In this document: positions 26,711-36,102 of the stretch, piece by piece
How positions within the stretch are numbered: position 1 is the first letter of the stretch
Layout of the letters: every line of letters starts with the position of its first letter
NCBI RefSeq assembly: GCF_027627475.1
Contig: NZ_CP115484.1
Span: 186,001-250,000, forward strand
DNA from: Paenibacillus sp. SYP-B4298
Lineage (GTDB): Bacteria > Bacillota > Bacilli > Paenibacillales > Paenibacillaceae
Length of the DNA stretch: 64,000 bases
Direction of reading: 5' to 3'
Program-made: the position numbers and the translations under genes
The notes under the pieces: generated by a model
Told to the model about the DNA's origin: nothing
Database searches by the model: none
Seen by the model: the letters and a program-made list of their open reading frames with translations, nothing else

Positions 26711-27574
26711 ATGAATTATTGCTTGGAGGTTAAGAACCTGTCCAAGGCCTATTCCAATTCCGAATTCAAATTAGATCATGTGTCGTTTTCTATCCCTCAG
26801 GGGTGTATCATGGGCTTTGTCGGCGAGAATGGAGCAGGTAAAACGACAACCATTAGTTCAATCTTGAATACCATTAAGCCGGATAGCGGCAGTATCGCAA
26901 TTTTCGGCGAGGAACTGACCGATGAACGAACGGACCTCCGTGAACAGATCGGGGTTGTATTTGATGCCATTAATTTTCCCGAGGCTCTCACTGCCCGTAA
27001 GCTGGCTCTGGTGTTTCGAGATATATATCGCAACTGGGACGACAGTCTATTCCAGAACCTAATCCGTAGACTTCAAGTACCCGCCGACATAGCTATTAAG
27101 GATCTGTCGCGCGGCATGACTATGAAGCTGGCCACCGCGGTAGCTATGTCTCATGGCGCCAAGCTGCTGCTGCTTGATGAGGCGACCTCTGGCCTTGACC
27201 CGATAGTAAGAGAAGAGATGCTGGACTTGTTTCTGGAATTTGTAGAGCATGAAGAGCATTCTATCCTCATGTCGTCCCATATTACGAGTGATCTGGAGAA
27301 GGTTGCAGATTACATTGTCTTTATGCACAAAGGCAGGGTCATTTTGAGCGAGTCGAAGGATGATCTCATGTACAATTACGGGATTGCTCGTTGCAAGGCG
27401 GAGCAGTTTCATGCCCTGGATCAATCCGAGTATGTGGCCTATCGAAAAAGAGGACTGCAGACGGAAGTTCTGATCCCGGATAAACTTCGATTCTCCAAGG
27501 AACACCATGGGATTATTGTAGATGACGTAACCATTGATGAAATCATGCTGCTGCTAGTCAAGGGGGATCAGTAA
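26711..27574 (+). CDS. ABC transporter ATP-binding protein (intact copy)
   Basis: A 287-residue ATPase. Walker A is GENGAGKTT near residue 37, the signature is LSRGMTMKLA near 130, and Walker B LLLLDEATSGLDP near 151. The C-terminal 70 residues form the extra domain of BcrA/YtrB-type exporters. It pairs with the permease that starts at its last base. A truncated second copy of residues 118-287 occurs at 28542-29055. The operon with a YtrA regulator suggests a response to cell-envelope stress or a peptide antibiotic. Confidence 0.9.
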   Translation: MNYCLEVKNLSKAYSNSEFKLDHVSFSIPQGCIMGFVGENGAGKTTTISSILNTIKPDSGSIAIFGEELTDERTDLREQIGVVFDAINFPEALTARKLALVFRDIYRNWDDSLFQNLIRRLQVPADIAIKDLSRGMTMKLATAVAMSHGAKLLLLDEATSGLDPIVREEMLDLFLEFVEHEEHSILMSSHITSDLEKVADYIVFMHKGRVILSESKDDLMYNYGIARCKAEQFHALDQSEYVAYRKRGLQTEVLIPDKLRFSKEHHGIIVDDVTIDEIMLLLVKGDQ

Positions 27575-28215
27575 TGAAGGGACTTATCCGCAACAACCTG
27601 TATTCCATGGGAGGTAACCTCCGAGTCACGCTGCTCATTGCTGTATTTTTAGCCTTTTTTCCTTTACTTCTTAAGGAGTCTTCCATGATTCCGATTATTT
27701 TCTCGATACAAATCTTTCTCTTCGTTGCCAACACAGGGACTTCACTCCGAGTGGATGAGTCCTCCAAATGGAACAAGTTCGAGCTGACGCTGCCCATCAA
27801 ACGCCGCACCATCATTGGGGCGAAGTATGTGTCGTTCTTCTTGCTGATCCTCCTTGGTGTGCTGATGAGTTTCCTCACGCTTGCTGTTGTCAAAGTCTCA
27901 GGGAGTCAGCTCGATCTGAATAGTGTGATCTATAGCTATAGCTTTGGGCTGACGTTGTCCATCACATCCGTGGCCTTGATGTACCCGATCATGTTGAAGA
28001 TAGGCACAGAAAAAAATGAACTGATCGTATTTATCTCCTGTCTTGCTGCAATCGGGATGATGGTGGTGCTTGCCACGATTCTGATCCCTGCGACTGGTGG
28101 GATGCAGCTCCGGCATCCGCTTGTTGGCATCGTCTCCGCGTGTATGGCTGCTATCCTATTTGTTGCTTCCTACTTTTTGTCCATTCATATCCATCGGAAT
28201 AAAGAATTCAGGTAA
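27574..28215 (+). CDS. ABC-2 type permease (intact copy)
   Basis: A 213-residue membrane protein with about six hydrophobic segments (for example VTLLIAVFLAFFPLLL and FLLILLGVLMSFLTLAVV). It overlaps the ATPase stop by one base and should form the membrane part of that transporter. A second copy at 29055-29617 is broken by a 79-base deletion. Confidence 0.87.
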   Translation: MKGLIRNNLYSMGGNLRVTLLIAVFLAFFPLLLKESSMIPIIFSIQIFLFVANTGTSLRVDESSKWNKFELTLPIKRRTIIGAKYVSFFLLILLGVLMSFLTLAVVKVSGSQLDLNSVIYSYSFGLTLSITSVALMYPIMLKIGTEKNELIVFISCLAAIGMMVVLATILIPATGGMQLRHPLVGIVSACMAAILFVASYFLSIHIHRNKEFR

Positions 28216-28237
28216 GGTAAATGAAGGAGGATATATA

Positions 28238-28411
28238 ATGAAGCCGATTTCTATAATTGGAATTATATTGACTGTCGTGACCGTTGCTCTCTTGAAGATC
28301 TTTCAAGATTCCATCCCAACAATAAATGAGCGAGTAACAAATATAGCTGTACTTGTGGGCATTATAATTTGTATCGTTATATTTGGTATCTCACGAATTA
28401 GAAAAAAGTAA
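28238..28411 (+). CDS. Small two-helix membrane protein (57 residues)
   Basis: A 57-residue protein preceded by a strong GAAGGAGGATATATA site. It has two hydrophobic segments (ISIIGIILTVVTVALL and IAVLVGIIICIVIFGI) with a charged link and a basic end (SRIRKK). It lies 22 bases after the permease and is probably the last gene of that transporter operon. It was not recognised as a known family. Confidence 0.65.
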   Translation: MKPISIIGIILTVVTVALLKIFQDSIPTINERVTNIAVLVGIIICIVIFGISRIRKK

Positions 28412-28461
28412 GTCCTTCTCGAAGTGTTCATGCTGCACATCGTTCAGAATATGAAATGGAG

Positions 28462-28541
28462 TCAGGGCTACAGCCTCTACAAATGCTTCTGTAGAAGCCG
28501 CCGTGACTTGCAATTATGAATCAAGATGGTAGTTATGATGG
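28462..28541 (-). repeat. Scar of a deleted hydrolase-gene copy
   Basis: Bases 28464-28500 match 31094-31127, the 3' end of the alpha/beta hydrolase gene, including the last codons for LLQKHL and its stop read on the minus strand. Bases 28511-28545 match 32521-32555, just upstream of the same gene. The 1.4 kb gene between these two points is missing here. The pattern says a second copy of the hydrolase gene once lay here and was lost by internal deletion. Confidence 0.65.
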
Positions 28542-29055
28542 AATCCGTAGACTTCAAGTACCCGCCGACATAGCTATTAAGGATCTGTCGCGCGGCATGA
28601 CTATGAAGCTGGCCACCGCGGTAGCTATGTCTCATGGCGCCAAGCTGCTGCTGCTTGATGAGGCGACCTCTGGCCTTGACCCGATAGTAAGAGAAGAGAT
28701 GCTGGACTTGTTTCTGGAATTTGTAGAGCATGAAGAGCATTCCATCCTCATGTCGTCCCATATTACGAGTGATCTGGAGAAGGTTGCAGATTACATTGTC
28801 TTTATGCACAAGGGCAGGGTCATTTTGAGCGAGTCGAAGGATAATCTCATGTACAATTACGGGATTGCTCGTTGCAAGGCGGAGCAGTTTCATGCTCTGG
28901 ATCAATCCGAGTATGTGGCCTATCGAAAAAGAGGACTGCAGACGGAAGTTCTGATCCCGGATAAACTTCGATTCTCCAAGGAACACCATGGGATTATTGT
29001 AGATGACGTAACCATTGATGAAATCATGCTGCTGCTAGTCAAGGGGGATCAGTAA
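28542..29055 (+). pseudogene. Truncated second copy of the ABC ATPase
   Basis: Bases 28542-29055 repeat 27061-27574 nearly exactly (offset 1481). The copy begins at codon 118, so the Walker A segment and the N-terminal third are absent. An in-frame ATG at 28516 supplies a chimeric start (MNQDGSYDG), but the product could not bind ATP. Only a few base changes separate the copies, so the duplication is recent or is kept similar by gene conversion. Confidence 0.85.
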
Positions 29056-29617
29056 TGAAGGGACTTATCCGCAACAACCTGTATTCCATGGGAGGCAACC
29101 TCCGAGTCACGCTGCTCATTGCTGTATTTTTAGCCTTTTTTCCTTTACTTCTTAAGGAGTCTTCCATGATTCCGATTATTTTCTCGATACAAATCTTTCT
29201 GTTTGTTGCCAACACAGGGACTTCACTCCGAGTGGATGAGTCCTCCAAATGGAACAAGTTCGAGCTGACGCTGCCCATCAAACGCCGCACCATCATTGGG
29301 GCGAAGTATGTGTCGTTCTTCATAGTGTGATCTATAGCTATAGCTTTGGGCTGACGTTGTCCATCACATCCGTGGCCTTGATGTACCCGATCATGTTGAA
29401 GATAGGCACAGAAAAAAATGAACTGATCGTATTTATCTCCTGTCTTGCTGCGATCGGGATGATGGTGGTGCTTGCCACGATTCTGATCCCTGCGACTGGT
29501 GGGATGCAGCTTCGTCATCCGCTTGTTGGTATCGTCTCAGCGTGTATGGCTGTTATCCTATTTGTGGTTTCCTACTTTCTGTCCATTCATATCCATCGGA
29601 ATAAAGAATTCAGGTAA
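29055..29617 (+). pseudogene. Broken second copy of the ABC-2 permease
   Basis: It repeats 27574-28215 but lacks the 79 bases that correspond to 27841-27919. The deletion lies after base 29321 and shifts the frame, so the reading frame from 29055 stops at about 29330. The C-terminal part remains open in another frame to 29617. Confidence 0.88.
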
Positions 29618-29660
29618 GGTACCCTAAGAAAAGACACAGGAAGCCAATGCAAGCAGTACA

Positions 29661-29699
29661 GCGATCCCCCTAAGAATCAAGCAATCTGAGGGGGATCGC
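29661..29699. terminator. Convergent hairpin terminator
   Basis: GCGATCCCCCT and AGGGGGATCGC form perfect 11-base arms across a 17-base loop. It sits between the rightward transporter copies and the leftward DJ-1-like pseudogene, and could stop both. Confidence 0.6.
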
Positions 29700-29732
29700 G
29701 ACATCAGAATCCGATAGCATGATGCGAAACGG

Positions 29733-30921
29733 CTATCCTTTGTTTCTGCGAAGGAAGCGGCGATTGATAAAATAAGCGACAAGTAAAGATAGGAAGCCGA
29801 GTATAACGGGTATGCCAAACGCTTCAATCGAGAAAGCATGGCCTTCGAGCTTCAGCTGGTTGGCGGCGCGATACTCGAGTCGCTTGGCGGCAAATTTCGC
29901 CGTCATTATATCCTCTTGCTTAGATAAATCCTCGAATGCGGGGTCCATTGCAAACCGACCGACCGCATCACGGTGCAAGAACAGCAGACCCGCGCTGTTG
30001 CGTCGTTCCAGAAGCAGCATACGTATCGAATGCGGCGGACAAATCCAATTCGTCCACACCGTTATATAGCAACACACCTGCTTTGACTTTATTCCATTGA
30101 AAAGCATTGTTCAGAACGTAGGTTATATCACTCCATTCGATATGGAACGGTTCCATGTGAGGGTTTGTCATGTAATCATAAGTGGGATAGTTCATCTGCT
30201 TCGCCACCGCTCTTGCAGCCGCCTCTCCTAACTGCTGAGAGATGACATATAGTGTAGCATCGATACCCGATGTCAGACCGGCAGAAGATACGATATTGCC
30301 TTGCGGGACGTAGCGCTGGTCGTTGACCCACGAAATTTCAGGATAGGCCTTAACGAGCCGATTGAGGTCACCCCAGTGTGTCGCGGCCGATTTTCCATCC
30401 AGTAGACCCGTATCCGCGAGGTTCTCCGCTCCGTTGCATATCGTGAGCAATGTAGTATGGGGACTCGAGTGCCTCTGAATCCATTCCCGGACAGGCGCAT
30501 ACTTCTTTTCATCCAGTATAGGCATAAATGGGATAACGATAATATCCGGGCTTTTGCCTAGCATCGCGTCCAACTCTTCGAACGAATAATGCGGGAGCAC
30601 ATCAAGTCCCCCGGTTAATGATTTTATCTCGCGATCAGGCGCAACGCCGTATACATTGTAAGACGCTGTCATCGCAAACATCTCGTAGGGAACGAGAAAG
30701 TCGAACACCTCTGTCACCTCGTTGGCCAGTAGCACAGCCACCGTAGGTTTGTTGGCGTCATACGTTGGTACGTGCACATTCGTCCAAGCAGGAGGGGGAT
30801 TATCGTATACCGACATTCCGGCATTCATGGTTTTGACGAACCCGATGCCTCCTGCTCCCCCCACAATAACGATAAACACGAGGAAATACATGATGATACG
30901 CAATCCAGCTTTCACTTCCAA
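29733..30921 (-). pseudogene. Disrupted membrane-anchored DJ-1/PfpI family gene
   Basis: The first 300 residues (from 30921 leftward) have an N-terminal membrane segment (MYFLVFIVIVGGAGGIGFV) and a DJ-1/PfpI domain with the nucleophile elbow TICNGAENLADTGLL near residue 165. A second domain begins (AGVLLYNGVDELDLSAAFD) and then breaks near 30001. The C-terminal part (AGLLFLHRDAVGRFAMDPAF to a last membrane segment EAFGIPVILGFLSLLVAYFI) continues in another frame to 29733. About 40-60 residues of the second domain appear to be missing, so this is a deletion rather than a one-base error. Confidence 0.72.
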
Positions 30922-31104
30922 ATTCCCCTTTCAACCCTCAATTGATGTGACCTTATTCACTATAACAACTCAAGATTTACTTCACATCTGTCTCGGGGTG
31001 GGTGGGGGAGCTGGACTTCCGATGGGAGGGCCGCTGGACTCGAGTCTGTTTCCCTTTTTATGCAAGACTCGATAGAGCTATCTTTTACGTGCAGGCTACA
31101 GCCT

Positions 31105-32445
31105 CTACAGATGCTTCTGTAGAAACCGTAGCGTATGTTCATTAATCACGCGATGTTGCTCCCTGATATTGGGGGCGATTGGAGCAAGAAGCGGCGAATA
31201 TAGCGGCAGATCGGTGAAGCTGAGATGCCCGGCTTGCGGCAGCGTAATCTCCGCTCCTGACTTCTCCAACAGTCGTTCTCGCAGGGCGCGCTCTTCCTCC
31301 AATCCAGCCATTGAATCCTCCAATCCCTTGATATGAAGGCCGCCATTTAGAATGAGCAGCGGCTTGGCTGGCGGAGGCTCTGGATATTCGCCATAAAGGT
31401 AGCCATCGAGATTAATAGCGGCCTTGACCATTGAAGAATGGAACAGCATGCTAGCGGCTGCCGCACCTCCGAAGGAATGTCCGATCAAGGCCACTCTGTG
31501 CTCATCTATCCGATTGGCGAGGGGCGAATCCGGGGCGAACCGGGCAAGGGTACGGAGGCGAGCAAGCACAAATTCTATATCGGCCTGCTGCTCGCGGATG
31601 ATCGGGAGGGCCGCCCTGTTATGGGCGCCGAACGTATTCGGCAGACCCCCGAAGTGATCGGTAAACGGCGTATCGTTGCCTTCGCCCTCGGGGACAGCAC
31701 TAATGAACGCCGTCCCGGGATGTTCGAGGGCGACGACTATATAGCCATAACTTGCTAAATGTAATGCCTGGAACGTACCCGTAAAGCGAGTGCCGAGCAG
31801 GTTGCCGTGCAGGTAGACGACGACCGGAGCCTTCTCCACATCAGGGTGAAACGGTGCAGTATCATCGGCAGGAACGGTGAGATTCCGATAATCAGTCAGC
31901 AGATTGGCCCATGGACCGTAATGACGACGAACCGCCTGGACAAATAGATCGTACTGGGGGATATATCGGGCCGGAGCGGTGTGGAGGCCGCTCGCCGGGT
32001 ACCAGATGCGTAGATTCAGTGGATGGCTTCCATTCGCTTCTGTGCGTTCAGGGTCGCTCCAGGTGTAATCTACGACACCTACGGCATAAGGGCCGTCAGG
32101 CGGGGTGAACTGGAACAACGGCAGCGAAGTCGGAATGGTCCAGCAGATGACGCCAACGAGGACAATCGGAATACGGAGCAGCATAGGCCGCAGACGGCCT
32201 GACCTGCGAGGAGCCGGGCTGCTTTGGCTGCCGCGCATATAGCCGCTTAGCACCAGCGCAACCATCATGTATAGGGGCAGCAGCGCCCAGCGTAACTGCT
32301 CGATGTACATATGCAGGATAAGAATGCCGATCAGGCCTCCGACGATCAGGCACCTTGTGAGCCGCGTGATGCGAGACCGTGATCCTGTCAGAAGGAGCCA
32401 GCCGAGCAGAGCGGCAAGCAGCAAGATGAATTCCCATCGTCCCAT
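31105..32445 (-). CDS. Membrane-anchored alpha/beta hydrolase (PAF-acetylhydrolase-like)
   Basis: A 446-residue protein. The first 130 residues contain three to four hydrophobic helices. The rest is an alpha/beta hydrolase of the platelet-activating-factor acetylhydrolase type: oxyanion strand VVYLHGNLLGTRFTG, the serine elbow ALIGHSFGGAAAAS near residue 315, an Asp in INLDGYLYGE and a late His in AGHLSFTDLPLYSP. It probably hydrolyses esters at the cell surface; the substrate is unknown. Traces of a deleted second copy lie at 28464-28541. Upstream of the start GAAGGGGATGAAGGG serves as ribosome site. Confidence 0.85.
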   Translation of the reverse strand: MGRWEFILLLAALLGWLLLTGSRSRITRLTRCLIVGGLIGILILHMYIEQLRWALLPLYMMVALVLSGYMRGSQSSPAPRRSGRLRPMLLRIPIVLVGVICWTIPTSLPLFQFTPPDGPYAVGVVDYTWSDPERTEANGSHPLNLRIWYPASGLHTAPARYIPQYDLFVQAVRRHYGPWANLLTDYRNLTVPADDTAPFHPDVEKAPVVVYLHGNLLGTRFTGTFQALHLASYGYIVVALEHPGTAFISAVPEGEGNDTPFTDHFGGLPNTFGAHNRAALPIIREQQADIEFVLARLRTLARFAPDSPLANRIDEHRVALIGHSFGGAAAASMLFHSSMVKAAINLDGYLYGEYPEPPPAKPLLILNGGLHIKGLEDSMAGLEEERALRERLLEKSGAEITLPQAGHLSFTDLPLYSPLLAPIAPNIREQHRVINEHTLRFLQKHL

Positions 32446-32670
32446 CCCTTCATCCCCTTCATAGTCAACCTGGTTAAAGAACCATGGATCGTCCCATCAG
32501 GTTTATCATCCCTATGGTCACCACTATGAATTAAGATGGCTGATTATGATGGGAATTATGAAGTCGGGTCATTGAACAAAGCGAAGCGTTGCCGTCCTAG
32601 AGTCGGCAACGCTTCGCTTGGAAAATCATGATTCTGCCTGGTGCGCACGATCTGCGCTCCTCCGCTCCAT

Positions 32671-35600
32671 TTATGGCTCCATGCCCCATTGCAGTGTTCC
32701 ATTGATATAGCCTGCAAGCTTGCTGTGCTCTACATAGCTGCTGGCCGTAGCGTTGAAGGAGTAGTCATTGGACTGGCTGTAGCTCGACCAGTCGGACTTG
32801 GAGAAGCGGATCTGCAGCTCAATGCTCTGACCCGGGTTCAGCATACCGGCCCCTGCTGTAAAGCCGATATTCAGATATGTGTCTGCTGTAGGCTTGGCGC
32901 TCGCCAAGGCATGGAAGGTGCCGACGACATTGGCGCTGCCGATATGAGACCAATCGCAGAAGAAGGCCTGGCTTTGGCTCCCGTCTGCCGTATAGAAGTA
33001 GCGAAGATTCACATCGGCGAGCGAGATGGCCTTATCTCCCGTATTGGTAAGCTTAATGCGCGGATTAATGGATACGGTAGAGCTGGCGCGCTCGCCATTG
33101 TACATCTCCACCTTCATCTCGCCTTCCACGCCTGGTTCAGGAGTCGTGGTGTCGATAATCGATAATTGCAGGACAGGATGGGTGCCTGCGCTGAATTGAA
33201 AGGTCAGATTCACTGTGCCAAGCGGCAGAGTGGACAGGTAGGACGGGAGCAATGTAACCGTTGTGCCGCTAAGTGTATAGTCGACTCCGGCCGCCAGCGT
33301 GTAGCTGCCGTGCTTAACGCCTGTGAAGGTATTGCCATTGAGCGTCAGAGCGACAGGAATCGCAGCTTGGGCGCTTGCCTTCAGGTCAAAGCTGGCGTTG
33401 GTCGGGCTGATCGTGGAGGAGGTGACAGGCTCTGGCCCGCCTGGCTCTGTGCCGCCCACCGGATCAGCGAACAGGATGCCCCGACCATTCGTCCCGAGGT
33501 AGACTCTGCCATAGACCCGCGGATCGCCGGTGATGGTCGCGTTCGGGATGCCATACTGATGCTGGTCATCGTTGATTCTGACCCAGGAGGCGCCTGCATC
33601 ATCCGAGCGATAGATGCCGCGAACGCCATCGATTTTCGCTGTGGCATACAAGGCCATATAGGTTGCTCCAGGCGCTGCTTTGCCGAACCCTATGGTGTCT
33701 GCCTGCGCGACATTGGACAGCTTGGTAAAGCTCTGTCCCGAGTTGGAGGAATGCCACAGGCCATACAAGCCGTTGGCTTGGCCGCCTGCAAGCCAGATTT
33801 CGCCTTCCAGTCCAGGCATAGCCTTGAAGTTAAGCGTACCGCCGCTTGGCAGGCCTGTCGCCGCCGTCTGAGTAAAGCTTGATCCGCCGTTCGTGCTGAC
33901 ATAGAACTTGCCCCCGCTTGCCGCATAGAATTTGTTCGGGTTTACACGGTCCGAGCGCACCTGCGCGCCGCTTGGCACGCCTGTACTCTTCGTCCAACTA
34001 TTGCCCGCATTTTTCGAGACATAGACGCCGACATCGCCCGTACTCCATACGACGCTCGTGGCATCGGCAGATACGGCTACCGTGCCGCCGCCCCTCGTGC
34101 CCGGAGGCTCGCTGTTGCCCCAATTCCAGTTGGAGCCGCCATCATAGGAGAAGCCTACGGATTTGCCATTCGGATGCAATTCGTAGTCTTCATTACCTAC
34201 CCGAACAAAAAAATTTGGACTCTGCTCGGCAAAATCCAGGCTCGTAGACGTTGTAGGTCGTGTGAACATCTTGGTCGGTGTCTGCAGCAGATGGTCATGG
34301 CGGAAGCCTGTGACGTCGCCGATCGCACTGACCAGAGGCGCACCGGAAGGCGGACTGGCCAGATCGAGGACAGCCATCTCCTCAATCCCCTGAGCCATCA
34401 CCTTAATATGAATCTGTTCATCCTGATCCCAATCGGTCAGATTGTTCGTTCCATAGATTGTTGCTCCCGTGCCATACATCATGCGATCCGAATCGAACGG
34501 ATCGATCTGCAGATCGCCGATCATCCAGCCCAGCTTCGGAGTAATTTCCGGTATCTGCGGATTCGTAGCAAAATCCAGCCACGGCGCAGCGGAAATATCT
34601 TGCGTATAGCGGAAGCTGCGGTTCGGGTAGCTTTCCCAATCCCAGATGCTCGTCCAGCTTTCGCCGCCATCGACGCTGCGGTAGATCATCGCATCTGGCC
34701 ACCAGGAGTTCAGCGAAGTCACCATTAGCGTATTAGGCTGCTGCGCATCGACAGCCAAGCCGCCGTAACCGAAATAGTTGTCCGCGTCTGGCACAGGGCT
34801 GATGTTTTTCCATACCCCTGTCTTCGTGTTGTATTTCCATACCTCGCCCTTCGTTCCATCGTAAGGGCCAATGCCGTTGCTGTAAGGGATATACAGATCG
34901 CCTGTCGAGGAAAGCACGCCATGATGAGGCAAATATCCTGTCGGCTGACCCGGCACAGCAGCCCAGGTTGCGCCGCCATCGGTGCTGCGATAGATGCTCT
35001 CTGCCACATCGGCTACACCGACATAGATGGTCTGGGTTGCTTGTCCAGGAGAGCCTGTCGAAGGATCGAAGGTGATCCAGGCGAGTCCCATAATATCCCC
35101 TTGGTACTCATTCGCCGGATTTTGCACATAGTTGCCGGGGTTGGGGAAGCTGACGACCTTGGACCAGGTGACGCCGTAGTCTGCGCTCTTCCATAATCCG
35201 TTGCCGCTGCGAGCGCCGAAGAACAATATGGAATTGTCATTCGGATCGATCTGGAGCCTCTCGCCCATCGAGCGTCCAGGCATATTGCCTCCGACCTTGA
35301 AGGGCAGCTCCGTCTCCTCCCATGTATTCCCGCGATCCGTGGAGCGCATAATATACCCATTATTAGGGTCCCAGCTATTCGTATAGGTACCTGCAGCGAT
35401 ATATAAGCGATCCGGGTCGACGGGATCGGTGGCCAGCGCATCGACTCCGGTCTTGCCCCATTCATCCCAGCCTACAAAATCCAATAACGGAATCCAGGTT
35501 TCGTTGGCCGGGTTCCAGCGATAGGCTCCACCGATGTCGGTGCGGGCATAGATCAAGTCCGGTTCGGATGTGTTAAAGACGATGCCCGGGATAAAACCGC

Positions 35601-35745
35601 CACCAGCGTTCGTCACCACATTCTTCCACTCGTAAGGCTGACTAGTGGCGGCCTGCGCCCTGTCAGGCGTCACGGCAAAGGTCGAGGCAACGATCAGAAA
35701 AGCAGTAAAGAGGGAGAGGAAGGGACGATAGCTTCCGATTAACAT
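32671..35745 (-). CDS. Secreted GH74 xyloglucanase with X2 and CBM3 modules
   Basis: A 1024-residue exported endo-xyloglucanase. A signal peptide covers residues 1-32. The GH74 catalytic domain (about 36-770) consists of two seven-bladed propellers with repeated Asp-box-like motifs. The two catalytic Asp residues are seen in ARTDIGGAYRW (D70) and SAIGDVTGFRHDHL (D477). A CBM_X2 module (SSTISPTNASFDLKASAQ) spans about 775-870, and a C-terminal cellulose-binding CBM3 (LKVEMYNGERAS to LQWGMEP) about 880-1024. It cuts the glucan backbone of xyloglucan on plant cell walls. It is a single-gene unit, with a cre-like site 130 bases upstream suggesting catabolite repression. Confidence 0.95.
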   Translation of the reverse strand: MLIGSYRPFLSLFTAFLIVASTFAVTPDRAQAATSQPYEWKNVVTNAGGGFIPGIVFNTSEPDLIYARTDIGGAYRWNPANETWIPLLDFVGWDEWGKTGVDALATDPVDPDRLYIAAGTYTNSWDPNNGYIMRSTDRGNTWEETELPFKVGGNMPGRSMGERLQIDPNDNSILFFGARSGNGLWKSADYGVTWSKVVSFPNPGNYVQNPANEYQGDIMGLAWITFDPSTGSPGQATQTIYVGVADVAESIYRSTDGGATWAAVPGQPTGYLPHHGVLSSTGDLYIPYSNGIGPYDGTKGEVWKYNTKTGVWKNISPVPDADNYFGYGGLAVDAQQPNTLMVTSLNSWWPDAMIYRSVDGGESWTSIWDWESYPNRSFRYTQDISAAPWLDFATNPQIPEITPKLGWMIGDLQIDPFDSDRMMYGTGATIYGTNNLTDWDQDEQIHIKVMAQGIEEMAVLDLASPPSGAPLVSAIGDVTGFRHDHLLQTPTKMFTRPTTSTSLDFAEQSPNFFVRVGNEDYELHPNGKSVGFSYDGGSNWNWGNSEPPGTRGGGTVAVSADATSVVWSTGDVGVYVSKNAGNSWTKSTGVPSGAQVRSDRVNPNKFYAASGGKFYVSTNGGSSFTQTAATGLPSGGTLNFKAMPGLEGEIWLAGGQANGLYGLWHSSNSGQSFTKLSNVAQADTIGFGKAAPGATYMALYATAKIDGVRGIYRSDDAGASWVRINDDQHQYGIPNATITGDPRVYGRVYLGTNGRGILFADPVGGTEPGGPEPVTSSTISPTNASFDLKASAQAAIPVALTLNGNTFTGVKHGSYTLAAGVDYTLSGTTVTLLPSYLSTLPLGTVNLTFQFSAGTHPVLQLSIIDTTTPEPGVEGEMKVEMYNGERASSTVSINPRIKLTNTGDKAISLADVNLRYFYTADGSQSQAFFCDWSHIGSANVVGTFHALASAKPTADTYLNIGFTAGAGMLNPGQSIELQIRFSKSDWSSYSQSNDYSFNATASSYVEHSKLAGYINGTLQWGMEP

Positions 35746-35875
35746 TATGAAACCTCCTTATGATGTTGAAATCTTATTTTTCATGCCGTCTGTCCGTATC
35801 GTAGCAGCGGGGAAATCACAGCTCACCTCCTTCTATAGAATTCACTGTCTTCAATGAAGAGTAAGTAATGTATAA

Positions 35876-35889
35876 TGGAAACGTATTCA
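35876..35889. promoter_or_regulatory. cre-like site upstream of the GH74 gene
   Basis: TGGAAACGTATTCA matches the CcpA consensus WTGNAANCGNWNNCW at every fixed position. On the minus strand it lies between a TTCAAA and a TATACA element, so CcpA bound here would block the GH74 promoter. The remaining AT-rich gap to 36102 holds nothing else recognisable. Confidence 0.55.
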
Positions 35890-36102
35890 TTTTGAAGTCT
35901 ACATGCGAACGTTGTCTACAGGCTGAATGGAATTCGAGCTCGGTGAGGCGAGCTAGCTAGACGAAGACAAATGGATGTCGGATACACCGTGCAAAAATAT
36001 TTATTTATAGCGATACATAAATTGTCAAATGATACATATATAGATTATCTTTGTGTAAAAAATTTGTCAATATATCAAATTATACAAAAGTAACATGACA
36101 TC

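Larger units (their letters stand above)
27061..29621 (+). repeat. Tandem duplication of ABC ATPase/permease genes
   Basis: Bases 27061-28219 recur at 28542-29621 with only scattered changes. The offset is 1481 bases to 29321, then 1402 after a 79-base deletion. The second copy starts inside the ATPase gene and both of its genes are broken. Confidence 0.9.

Noticed and set aside
28516-29055. Apparently intact 179-residue ATPase with its own ATG
   Set aside because: It is the truncated duplicate without Walker A; the start codon comes from the deletion scar.
31104-31120. TCTACAGA/TCTGTAGA hairpin as a dispersed REP-type repeat
   Set aside because: Both copies fall on the 3' end of the hydrolase coding sequence (one real, one scar), so a gene duplication explains them.
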